A stretch of DNA of 6,424 nt from Gammaproteobacteria bacterium (GCA_029859085.1 JAOUDU010000162.1:1-6424); one strand, 5' to 3'. Numbered from the stretch's first letter, positions 1 through 6,424 are shown. The notes: generated by a model from the sequence alone, not told the origin. Translations and numbers: made by a program.

Positions 1-1278
1 GAGATAAGCCGGCATGACCTCGGACTGCTCAAACGCCGCCAGTGCCTGCTCCCAGCGGCGGGGTAAGGTGATATCACCACCAGCCAGCGCTGTACCCTCG
101 GCGATCATCGGGCCCGGCTCGCAACCGTGGGTGATCCCATGGTGGATCCCGGCCAGCACCGCCGCCGCGACGAGGTAGGGGTTGGCGTCCGCCCCGGCAA
201 CCCGGTGCTCTATACGCCGGTTCCGGTGGCCCGATACGGGAATGCGCAGGCTTACATCCCGGTGGTTGTAACCCCAGCTGGGTGACAGGGGCACATATGT
301 GCCAGGCACGAAGCGGCGATAGGAATTGGCGTTGGGGGCAAAGATCGCCATAGCGTCGGTCATGGTTGCCGCCAGGCCCCCGATGGCATGCCGCATATCC
401 GCGGAGACGGCGGGCACCTCCCCAGCGGAGGGGTCGGCAAATACGTTGTTGCCCCGGGCGTCGTACAGGCTGACGTGAATATGCAGGCCGCTACCGGCGC
501 TGCCGGCAAAAGGCTTGGCCATGAACGTGGCCGAGATCCCCTGCTGCAGCGCCACCCCCTTGACGATACGCTTCAGCAGCAGGGCGTGGTCGCAGGCCAG
601 CAGCGGATCGTCCACGTGTCGGGTATTGATCTCCCACTGCCCCGGCGCGAACTCTGACAACATGGTCGTGATCGGCACAGACTGCTGCTCGCAGGCGATG
701 CGCACCGCGTCGAGGAAGGCGTCGTACTGCCACAGGTCCTCCGCCATTGCGAACTGTATGCCCTGCTGTTCCATACCGGTCCCGGGAATGCGCCCCAGCA
801 GCGGCTTCGGCACCAGGCCGTCGCCCGGCGCCACGAGATAGAACTCCAGCTCAGTCGCAATCACCGGCTTCAGTCCCAGCTCGGCAAAACGGGCCACCAC
901 ACCGGCCAGGACGTGGCGCGGATCTGACCAGGCGGGCCTGCCCTCGAAGTCGTAGTGAGCGGCCAGCACCTGACCGGTGGGAGACGCGAGCCATGCCACC
1001 GGGGCCAGGCTGCCACTCACCGGCAGTATTTTATTGTCCGGCTCCCCCGCCACCAGGCGCGGATCAACCTCGTGGTCGTACTCCCCCATTGTGGTGACCA
1101 GTGACTGGGTGGCCGGGCATTTCAGCGCGCCTTCAAACAGCGCGCCGAATTCGCTGCGGTGAATCCGCTTGCAGCGAAAAATGCCATTCATATCCGGCAT
1201 CAGCACTTCCAGCATCTGGATACCCGGATGCCGCGCCAGAAACTCGTCCAGCTCCTTGTACCCGCTATCCACAGTCAC
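1..1278 (-). CDS. Glutamine synthetase family protein, PuuA-like gamma-glutamyl-amine ligase (3' end outside window)
   Basis: Partial at the left edge: 426 codons are visible from the GTG at 1278 and the frame is open to base 1. The family runs about 440-470 aa, so only a short C-terminal piece is missing. GS-fold landmarks: VIATELEFYLV (139-149) with metal-ligand glutamates, GQWEINTR (213-220), SGLHIHVSL (263-271), PNANSYRRFVPGTY (315-328), NHRDVSLRIPVSG (338-350) and RIEHRVAGADANPYLV (355-370). It lacks the FDGSS segment of ammonia-using GSI and the NLYDLP adenylylation-site motif, so it is unlikely to be the housekeeping glutamine synthetase. PuuA-type relatives join glutamate to an amine with ATP (gamma-glutamylputrescine and similar products), and that reaction is inferred here. 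The GTG at 1278 has AAAGGAG 7 bases upstream, inside the end of the acyl-CoA synthetase gene. A second in-frame GTG at 1272 would be spaced 13 bases from it. The gap to the previous stop is 4 bases, so this is the same operon. Confidence 0.93.
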   Translation of the reverse strand, partial: MTVDSGYKELDEFLARHPGIQMLEVLMPDMNGIFRCKRIHRSEFGALFEGALKCPATQSLVTTMGEYDHEVDPRLVAGEPDNKILPVSGSLAPVAWLASPTGQVLAAHYDFEGRPAWSDPRHVLAGVVARFAELGLKPVIATELEFYLVAPGDGLVPKPLLGRIPGTGMEQQGIQFAMAEDLWQYDAFLDAVRIACEQQSVPITTMLSEFAPGQWEINTRHVDDPLLACDHALLLKRIVKGVALQQGISATFMAKPFAGSAGSGLHIHVSLYDARGNNVFADPSAGEVPAVSADMRHAIGGLAATMTDAMAIFAPNANSYRRFVPGTYVPLSPSWGYNHRDVSLRIPVSGHRNRRIEHRVAGADANPYLVAAAVLAGIHHGITHGCEPGPMIAEGTALAGGDITLPRRWEQALAAFEQSEVMPAYL

Positions 1279-1282
1279 CTCG

Positions 1283-3415
1283 TCACTCCTTTGAACCGGT
1301 CCGCACAAGCAGCGCGTCCAGGCCGATGCATTCGTCCGACATCAGCCGCACCGGGTTGATATCCACTTCCGCGATACAATCCGCCAACTCGATGGCCAGT
1401 ACCGACAGGCGCGAAGCCATCTGGCAGAACGCCTCTACCGCCAGGGCCGGGCGACCACGCACCGCACCCAGTAGTCCATACATCTTCAGGCCCCGCAGTG
1501 CCCGCCTGGCGGCAGCGGGGCCGAAGGGCGGCAACAGCACCGCGGTGTCCCGCAGCAGTTCCGCGTACACACCGCCAAGCCCGAGCACCACCGTCGGGCC
1601 GAACTGGCTGTCGCGGGCGATACCCAGGATCATCTCGACCCCTGCGCCGGTCACCATGGGCGCTATCATGAGCGAGGGCCCCAGCCGCGCGCTCATCTCG
1701 ACGCAGGCCCGCTCCAGGGACTCCGCATCCGCGAGGTTCAGCACCACCCCGCCAACATCGGACTTGTGGGCAATGCCGGCCTGCGCGGTTTTGAGCACCA
1801 CCGGGAAACGGGCCGTATGCAGCACCCCGGGCGGCACCGCGGGACCGTCAAAGCTGGTACCGGCGACGATGGCAATCCCGAAATCCCGCAACAGCTGCCC
1901 TGCCCTCGCCTCATCCAGGTCGTCACCGCCGCGCAGCTGTTCGCGCCAGTAGTGCACGATATCGGGCGCGGCGGCCGGTGGCGGATCCTCTTCCCGCGCG
2001 AGGAAATCGCGGTAAGCCATCAGGCTGCGGGCGCCAACCTGGAACTCCCGCAATCCATCCAACACCGGAAATCCGGCGCGGGTGGCCGCGACCACCTGCG
2101 GGTCACTACCCGATCCGGCGCAATTGGCCACCAGGCACACGGGCTTCCCGGTCGCGGCATGGGCGCCCCGCAGGTACTGCAGGTAGCTGGCATAGATACC
2201 GCCGCCGGGGCCGCGATCGTGCACCACCGCGCCGATGGCAACACCCGGGTCCTGCATCAGGGCGACGAAACAGCTCTCCATGTAGCGGCCGGCTTCGGCA
2301 CCACCGCTGCCCCAGGCGTCCAGGGGATTCACTGCGGGCAGGCCCGCGTCGAGGATACCCTGCAGGCGCTCGACACTGGCGGCATTCAGTGCGGGGTAGT
2401 CCACCCCGAGTTCGTCGGCCAGGTCGATAGCCAGCTGCCGCTCACCCCCGGAGTCGTGCATTGTGGCCAACCCGCCGGGAGGCAGCGGGCCGGCCCTGGA
2501 AAACAGGATCATGGTGGCCGCCAGTTGCGCCATATCGTCCACGCGCTGTACGCCGTAACGCTCGAACAGCGCCGCGAAGACGGCGTCGCTGCCAGCCAGG
2601 GCGCCACTGTGGGACACCACCAGGCGCGCCGCCAACTCCGTCCTGCCCACTTTCACGACGACAATCGGCACCCGCCTGCGGCGGGCCTTTTCCAGGGCGG
2701 CGATAAACCGTTGCGGGTGGCGGCTGGTTTCCAGGAACAGGCCGATTACCCGGGTCTCGGGCTGGTCGAGCGCATAGTCCAGGTAATCCTCCACCGACAG
2801 GCACAGCTCCTGGCCGGTGGAGGCGGCAAACAGGAAGTCCAGGCGCTCCTCACAATCCATGATGCCGGACATGCCGGCGCCGGACTGGCTGAGCAGGACC
2901 GCGTTGCCGGGGTGCCCGTGCGCCCGGGTATCAAAACCCGAAATCCACACACCGCCGCGAAAATTGAAAAAGCCCATGCTGTTGCCGCCGTGCAGCAGCA
3001 TGCCGGCCGCCTGCGCTTTCTGGCGGATACGCCGGGCCAGGCCCGGCGTCGCCGGCGCCCGGAGATCCGGCGCGGGGACATCATGAGCACCCTCGCCTGG
3101 AATCACCATGCCGGAGAACACGGTGGCCGCCTCGACGCCCAGGGCCAGGGCTTCATCGAAGCAGGCCTCCAGGCGAGAGTCGTTCACCGCGAATACCACG
3201 TGTTGCGGTACCTCGGGCAGTGCCGCCAGCGACGCGAAACAGGGCAGCCCCCCGATGGCGTCGCGCGCGGGATTCACCAGGTAAACGGCGCCGGCATAAG
3301 CGCCCTTGCGCAGGTTGACCAGCACCTCGTTGCCGGGCGAGCCGACCCTGGCGCTGGCGCCCACGATGGCAATCGAGCGGGGCTGCAGCAGCGGGTCTAG
3401 CCGGCCTCCGGACAC
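1283..3415 (-). CDS. NDP-forming acyl-CoA synthetase (acetate--CoA ligase family, fused alpha/beta)
   Basis: Protein of 710 aa from a GTG start at 3415, the usual length for single-chain ADP-forming acyl-CoA synthetases. These make an acyl-CoA from a carboxylic acid, CoA and ATP, releasing ADP and phosphate through a phospho-His intermediate. Domain order: CoA-binding Rossmann domain (about 1-135, RSIAIVGASARVGSPGNEVL), succinyl-CoA ligase-like domains (about 140-465) with LLSQSGAG (174-181) and SHSGALAG, whose H269 aligns with the phosphorylated His, then ATP-grasp (about 485-705) with LKTAQAGIAHKSDVGGV, FGPTVVLGLGGVYAELL and AEVDINP. The frame stays open upstream to an ATG at 3619, but that would overlap the GcvT-like gene by nearly 200 bases and add a segment unlike the family. 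From GTG the protein begins MSGGRLDPLLQPRS, a typical N-terminus. The gap to the preceding stop is 8 bases and the Shine-Dalgarno sequence is weak (TAGG). GGNSMG replaces the common GPNCLG. The acid substrate is unknown. Confidence 0.92.
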   Translation of the reverse strand: MSGGRLDPLLQPRSIAIVGASARVGSPGNEVLVNLRKGAYAGAVYLVNPARDAIGGLPCFASLAALPEVPQHVVFAVNDSRLEACFDEALALGVEAATVFSGMVIPGEGAHDVPAPDLRAPATPGLARRIRQKAQAAGMLLHGGNSMGFFNFRGGVWISGFDTRAHGHPGNAVLLSQSGAGMSGIMDCEERLDFLFAASTGQELCLSVEDYLDYALDQPETRVIGLFLETSRHPQRFIAALEKARRRRVPIVVVKVGRTELAARLVVSHSGALAGSDAVFAALFERYGVQRVDDMAQLAATMILFSRAGPLPPGGLATMHDSGGERQLAIDLADELGVDYPALNAASVERLQGILDAGLPAVNPLDAWGSGGAEAGRYMESCFVALMQDPGVAIGAVVHDRGPGGGIYASYLQYLRGAHAATGKPVCLVANCAGSGSDPQVVAATRAGFPVLDGLREFQVGARSLMAYRDFLAREEDPPPAAAPDIVHYWREQLRGGDDLDEARAGQLLRDFGIAIVAGTSFDGPAVPPGVLHTARFPVVLKTAQAGIAHKSDVGGVVLNLADAESLERACVEMSARLGPSLMIAPMVTGAGVEMILGIARDSQFGPTVVLGLGGVYAELLRDTAVLLPPFGPAAARRALRGLKMYGLLGAVRGRPALAVEAFCQMASRLSVLAIELADCIAEVDINPVRLMSDECIGLDALLVRTGSKE
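1286..1292 (-). promoter_or_regulatory. Ribosome binding site of the glutamine synthetase-like gene
   Basis: AAAGGAG on the minus strand is the strongest Shine-Dalgarno match in the window. It lies within the final codons (Lys-Glu) of the acyl-CoA synthetase gene, 7 bases before the GTG at 1278. It decides between the two in-frame GTG codons, favouring 1278 over 1272. Its placement inside the upstream gene supports translational coupling. Confidence 0.8.
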
Positions 3416-3423
3416 AGCCTGGC

Positions 3424-4608
3424 CTAGAACTGGCCGGGTGGAACGGCGCGCCGCCGCGGGGGATTGAATACCGGCGCGGCAATCACCGTACAGGGCGCCA
3501 GTACCCGGGTCCACTGCAGTTCCCGCTGGTAATAGATTTCCGCCACCAGTTTTTCCCCCACCGCACCGTGGGGCATTTCGAGCTGGGCAAAGGCGACATT
3601 TGACTTGGCCGTCGGGCACCAGGCGGCCGAGGTGACAGTACCCACTTTCTTCCCATCCTTGAGGATGAAAGAGTGCTGGGCCGGCTTGTTGCCGTCGACG
3701 TCCAGCATCGCAAAGCGGTAGCGCGAGCCCTCGGCCCGCTCCCGCTGCAGGGCTTTGCGGCCATTGAAAACCGGTTTATCCATATCCACCAGCCACTCCA
3801 GCCCCAGCTCGTAGGGGGAGCGGGAGCGACCGTTGCGCACGGCAGATTCCGCCGGCACAAAATCCACCCCCGCCTGGAGAAACCCCGCCTCTATGCGCGC
3901 CAGATCAAGGGCGTCGGACCCGAATGGCTTGATGATATGGGGTTTGCCGGCGGCAAACAGGCGATCCCAGAGCAGTTCGGCCTTGTCGGGCACTATCCAC
4001 AATTCGTAGCCCAGGTCCCCGGTAAAACCGGTGCGACTGACCGTGAGGGTTTCCCCCTCGAAGGGAAAACTGGCCAGGCCGAACGGCTTGAGTTCTTCCA
4101 GGCCGGTGAGCCCCATGGCCAGCAGCGTCGCGCAGGAGGTCGGGCCCTGCACCGCCAGTGCGGCCACCTCGTCGCTCTCATCGACGATCTGCACATCAAA
4201 GCCCAGCGCGGACCAGTGCATCCAGTCGACAGCCCGGGCGAAGGCGCACAGGCGATAATCATTTTCACCCAGGTGAAAAATGGTGCCGTCGTCCATCACC
4301 TGGCCTGCGTCATTACACCAGACGGTGTAACCGACACGGCCCACCCGTATCTTGCTCACATCCCGGGTGACCATGCGGTTCAGGTAAGCCTCCGCGTCTG
4401 GCCCGGTGATGCGGTACTTGTTCATCGGCGACAGGTCGAAAACACCCGTGGTACTGCGTATCGCGAAGTACTCCAGCTCTACGTCCGTGTAGGAACGCGG
4501 CGTGGTATAGCCCTTCCAGGTGCCCCAGTCGTTGAGCTCACAGGCGGCGGCCACCCGCGAATGAAAGGGCGTGCGCAACATCATGGTCTCGTCGCTATTC
4601 GCTTTCAT
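3424..4608 (-). CDS. GcvT-family folate-dependent aminomethyltransferase/demethylase-like protein
   Basis: Complete 394-aa protein with the glycine-cleavage T-protein fold. Family landmarks in order: RSTTGVFDLSPM (51-62), ITGPDAEAYL (67-76), TRDVSKI (81-87) whose D83 aligns with the catalytic Asp of T-proteins, GYTVWCNDAGQVMDD (93-107), LAVQGPTS (151-158), GFTGDLGYEL (194-203), LARIEAGFLQAG (236-247), then a C-terminal barrel beginning around ELGLEW and FNGRKAL. Relatives move a one-carbon unit from a methylated or aminomethylated substrate to tetrahydrofolate. No gcvH or gcvP is adjacent, so a role in glycine cleavage is unlikely, and a dedicated demethylase or C1-capture role is more plausible. 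Oddities are LSPM where T-proteins usually have LSHM, GFTGD where they usually have GYTGE, and an Arg/Pro-rich tail (PPRRRAVPPGQF). The ATG at 4608 overlaps the upstream stop (ATGA) and has a G-run about 7 bases upstream. Met9/Met10 are possible alternative starts. The substrate is unknown. Confidence 0.92.
   Translation of the reverse strand: MKANSDETMMLRTPFHSRVAAACELNDWGTWKGYTTPRSYTDVELEYFAIRSTTGVFDLSPMNKYRITGPDAEAYLNRMVTRDVSKIRVGRVGYTVWCNDAGQVMDDGTIFHLGENDYRLCAFARAVDWMHWSALGFDVQIVDESDEVAALAVQGPTSCATLLAMGLTGLEELKPFGLASFPFEGETLTVSRTGFTGDLGYELWIVPDKAELLWDRLFAAGKPHIIKPFGSDALDLARIEAGFLQAGVDFVPAESAVRNGRSRSPYELGLEWLVDMDKPVFNGRKALQRERAEGSRYRFAMLDVDGNKPAQHSFILKDGKKVGTVTSAAWCPTAKSNVAFAQLEMPHGAVGEKLVAEIYYQRELQWTRVLAPCTVIAAPVFNPPRRRAVPPGQF
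4605..4608 (-). other. ATGA stop/start overlap between the flavoprotein and GcvT-like genes
   Basis: The minus strand reads ATGA: the TGA ends the flavoprotein and the ATG starts the GcvT-like protein, a classic translational-coupling junction. A run of six G (4616-4621) lies 7 bases upstream and is the only Shine-Dalgarno-like sequence, so re-initiation by terminating ribosomes may matter here. Confidence 0.85.
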
Positions 4609-6194
4609 GCCGCCGCCCCCCGCCTGATTATTTCCCGCGCCGCGTTGCTGCCGGCCAGCCCCATCACGCCGCCGCCCGGATGGGCACCGGCGCCGCAGAG
4701 ATACAGGCCATCGAGACCGCTGGCGTACTGGCTTGCCCCCGGGAAGGGACGCATCATCAACACCTGGTCCAGGGCGAGTTCGCCGTGGTGCCAGTGGCCG
4801 CCTTTCATACCGTACTCCCGCTCCAGGTCGGATGGCGTGAGCAACTGGCTCGCCACCACCTGCTCCCGGATACCCGGGGCGTACCGCTCCAGCTGGTCCA
4901 GCACCAGCCGGGTAAAATGCTGGCGATGGGTTTCCCCACCGGGGGCACTGGCGGCTTCCCAGCCGCCGGCCGGCTCAGCGGGCGCGAACTGCACGATGGC
5001 GGACAGTACGTGGCCGCCGGCGGGGGCGCCGGTTGGGTCGTGCAGCGTCGGTATGCTGATATCCATCGCGGGGCTGGCCGAATATTCGCCGTACTTCACC
5101 GCGTTAAAGGCGCGCTCGATATAGTTCATGTCCGGCGCGATCACCAGGCGCTGGCCCAGTTGCGCCTTGTCCAGGCCGGTAAAACCCGGCAGTCCGTCGA
5201 GCGCCAGGTGCAGCTTTGCGGCCGCGCCGGAACAGCGGACGTGGCTGACCCGCCGCGCCATACCTGTTTCCATGTTGCGATAACCCACCAGTTGTTCGAA
5301 CGTGGTGACCGGGTCGGCATTGGATACAACCACCGCCGCCCCCAGCTGCTCGCCCGAAGCCAGGGTTACACCCCCGGCCCGGCCGTTGAACATATCGATA
5401 CTGGCAACCCGGGATCCCAGGCGCAGGGTCACACCCCTGGCGCGGGCGCTGGCCGCCAGGGCTTCGCCCAGTGCACCCATGCCGCCTTTCACCTGGGACA
5501 CACCGGTGTGACCGAAGGCTTCACCCAGGCGCTGGTACAGGTAACCGAATACCGTATTGGGTGTGCGCGGCCCCATGCTGGAACCGAGCACACTGTTGAA
5601 ACTCAGCAGAGCCTTTAGTTGCGGGCTGTCAAAATGCTCTTCCATCAGGTCATACATATTGGTCAGGACGATCCGCATAAGGTCGCTCATATCATCCCGG
5701 CCCAGCAATTTTAAGCCCAGCCCCAGCTTGAGAAGGGTAATGCGGTCCGCAAGGTTGGACTCAACCAGCCTGGGGGGCCGCGACTCGAATACCCTGGCCA
5801 GCAGTTTTACATACCTGGCTGTTCTTCCATGAAAAGTGCGATATGCCTGCTGGTCTTCCGCCGAAACACCCGGGCCCTCCACACTGGCGCCCAGCAGCTC
5901 AAGGTGCTGCCCCCCGGCATCCAGTGAAATCGAGGCGATATCCCGCGCTGCCCATGCAAGTCCGTGGCGTTCCAGCTCGAGATCCCGGCAGACACGGGGA
6001 TGCAACTGGTGCAGCCACTGGGCACAGGATGAAACCGAGTAACCCGGGGCGAATTCCCTGGTGGCGGCGGCGCCACCGGGGCTGTCACTGGCATCGAGCA
6101 CCAGCACTTTCCTGCCGGCTTTAGCGAGGTAGGCGGCGCAGACCAGGCCATTGTGGCCAGCCCCGACCAGAATCACATCATAGCGGTCAGTCAT
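4605..6194 (-). CDS. FAD-dependent oxidoreductase, PYROXD2/phytoene desaturase-like (complete)
   Basis: Complete 529-aa protein, a normal length for the bacterial PYROXD2-like/COG1233 family. The N-terminus is a Rossmann dinucleotide-binding fold: strand YDVILVGAGHNG (GxGxxG at residues 11-16), acidic residue D34 ending the second strand (LVLDA) to bind the ribose of FAD, then SPGGAAAT. A second family signature, VKGGMGALGEALA, lies near 235-247 and is followed by a strand into VVVSNADP (288-295). The C-terminal FAD motif is GLYLCGAGAHPGGGVM near 496-511 with helix SNAAREII. No signal peptide or membrane segment is evident, so it is probably cytoplasmic. The ATG at 6194 is preferred because GGAGG lies 8 bases upstream and the start overlaps the previous gene's stop. 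The gene ends in an ATGA overlap with the GcvT-like gene. The family is sure. The reaction is inferred only as FAD-dependent oxidation, perhaps of an amine, from its folate-enzyme and amine-ligase neighbours. Confidence 0.93.
   Translation of the reverse strand: MTDRYDVILVGAGHNGLVCAAYLAKAGRKVLVLDASDSPGGAAATREFAPGYSVSSCAQWLHQLHPRVCRDLELERHGLAWAARDIASISLDAGGQHLELLGASVEGPGVSAEDQQAYRTFHGRTARYVKLLARVFESRPPRLVESNLADRITLLKLGLGLKLLGRDDMSDLMRIVLTNMYDLMEEHFDSPQLKALLSFNSVLGSSMGPRTPNTVFGYLYQRLGEAFGHTGVSQVKGGMGALGEALAASARARGVTLRLGSRVASIDMFNGRAGGVTLASGEQLGAAVVVSNADPVTTFEQLVGYRNMETGMARRVSHVRCSGAAAKLHLALDGLPGFTGLDKAQLGQRLVIAPDMNYIERAFNAVKYGEYSASPAMDISIPTLHDPTGAPAGGHVLSAIVQFAPAEPAGGWEAASAPGGETHRQHFTRLVLDQLERYAPGIREQVVASQLLTPSDLEREYGMKGGHWHHGELALDQVLMMRPFPGASQYASGLDGLYLCGAGAHPGGGVMGLAGSNAAREIIRRGAAA
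6187..6194 (-). other. 8-nt gene overlap joining the two flavoprotein genes
   Basis: The minus strand reads ATGACTGA: the ATG begins the complete oxidoreductase and the final TGA ends the partial upstream one, in a different frame. Short overlaps of this kind indicate one transcript and coupled translation. Confidence 0.85.
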
Positions 6195-6424
6195 CGGCGT
6201 AGCCTCCGGGCACCACGTCGGGACGGCGCAGGTCCCTCAGGATTTCCCGGGCGGCATTGGCGCCCGGCGCGGCCATCACCCCGCCCCCGGGATGGGTAGC
6301 GGATCCGCACATGTACATGCCCTGGACCGGTCCGCGGTACTGCGCATACCCGGGGAAGGGACGGTTGAACAACAACTGGTCGAAGGTCAGCTCTCCCTGG
6401 AAAATATTGCCCTCGGTCAGTCCC
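6187..6424 (-). CDS. FAD-dependent oxidoreductase, PYROXD2/phytoene desaturase-like (C-terminal end only)
   Basis: Partial gene: only the last 78 codons and the TGA stop are in the window, and the 5' part lies beyond the right edge. The frame is open to 6424, reading GLTEGNIFQGELTFDQ onward. The visible part is the C-terminal FAD-binding segment of the COG1233 (CrtI/PYROXD2) flavoprotein superfamily. It contains GNIFQGEL, RPFPGYAQYR, the strand GMYMCGSATHPGGGVM and the helix GANAAREI, which in this family closes the FAD site. By my hand count 34 of 63 aligned residues match the tail of the next gene, so the two are tandem paralogues. Its last 8 bases overlap the start of that gene, so the two are very likely translationally coupled. 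In this superfamily such proteins oxidise C-C or C-N bonds with FAD. The substrate is unknown, and carotenoid desaturation is not implied by the neighbours. The short PDVVPGGYADD tail after the last helix is not a recognised domain. Confidence 0.9.
   Translation of the reverse strand, partial: GLTEGNIFQGELTFDQLLFNRPFPGYAQYRGPVQGMYMCGSATHPGGGVMAAPGANAAREILRDLRRPDVVPGGYADD
6203..6207 (-). promoter_or_regulatory. Ribosome binding site of the complete FAD oxidoreductase gene
   Basis: GGAGG on the minus strand lies 8 bases before the ATG at 6194, inside the last codons of the upstream paralogue. It supports this start and independent loading of ribosomes at the second flavoprotein gene. Confidence 0.75.

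Noticed and set aside
2671..2691. Perfect 6-bp hairpin (CCCGCC/GGCGGG, 3-base loop) followed by CCTTTT, terminator-like on the plus strand
   Set aside because: It lies inside the acyl-CoA synthetase coding region over a run of arginine codons (RRRR), the T-run is short, and no plus-strand gene needs a terminator there.
1766..3400. Long plus-strand open frame (544 codons) opposite the acyl-CoA synthetase gene
   Set aside because: It is antisense to a gene with clear catalytic motifs. Its translation is rich in Gly, Arg, His and Gln with no recognisable motif, as expected for a mirror frame in high-GC DNA.
3416..3619. 68-codon N-terminal extension of the acyl-CoA synthetase to an ATG at 3619
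   Set aside because: It would overlap the GcvT-like gene by nearly 200 bases, and its residues do not resemble the family. The GTG at 3415 gives the standard N-terminus and spacing.
4616..4621. Run of six G (minus strand) as a phase-variation slippage site
   Set aside because: Six bases is short for slippage in this GC context, and a slip would alter only the last few residues of the flavoprotein. It may act as a weak ribosome binding site instead.
3673..5124. Long plus-strand open frame (483 codons) opposite the GcvT-like and flavoprotein genes
   Set aside because: It spans two well-supported minus-strand genes, and its product is low-complexity shadow sequence without family features.
6187..6375. 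Short standalone gene starting at a TTG at 6375
   Set aside because: The frame continues open to the window edge and the upstream residues match the C-terminal flavoprotein segment, so this is the end of a larger gene.
4605..6424. Carotenoid biosynthesis cluster (phytoene desaturase crtI)
   Set aside because: The flavoproteins share the superfamily fold, but no crtB, crtE or crtY-like gene is present, and the tail motifs look PYROXD2-like. The neighbours are amine, C1 and acyl-CoA enzymes.

Overview
The window is a fully coding stretch of high-GC (judged by eye) bacterial DNA. All five genes lie on the minus strand, so transcription runs from the right edge (6424) to the left edge (1). The protein families, strong third-position GC bias and compact arrangement fit a proteobacterium. 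My best guess is a marine or environmental gammaproteobacterium, but nothing here fixes the taxon.

In transcription order the genes are: (1) the last 78 codons of a PYROXD2/phytoene-desaturase-like FAD oxidoreductase (6187-6424); (2) a complete second member of the same family, 529 aa (4605-6194); (3) a stand-alone GcvT-fold folate-dependent aminomethyltransferase/demethylase-like protein, 394 aa (3424-4608); (4) a single-chain NDP-forming acyl-CoA synthetase, 710 aa from a GTG start (1283-3415); (5) a PuuA-like, glutamine-synthetase-family gamma-glutamyl-amine ligase, 426 aa visible, running off the left edge (1-1278). The junctions are an 8-nt overlap, a 4-nt ATGA overlap, an 8-nt gap and a 4-nt gap. 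No intergenic space is long enough for a promoter or terminator, so this is the interior of one translationally coupled operon whose ends both lie outside the window.

The gene combination suggests a catabolic pathway. A gamma-glutamyl ligase could activate an amine. Flavoproteins could oxidise C-N or C-C bonds. A GcvT-like protein could pass a one-carbon unit to tetrahydrofolate. An acyl-CoA synthetase could activate the resulting carboxylic acid. A methylated amine or polyamine-like substrate is the simplest reading, and a methoxylated aromatic is the main alternative. The substrate cannot be read from the sequence. I recognise the families but not this operon as a characterised pathway. I saw no RNA genes, mobile elements, CRISPR arrays or convincing terminators, and no gene-free stretch longer than 8 bases.
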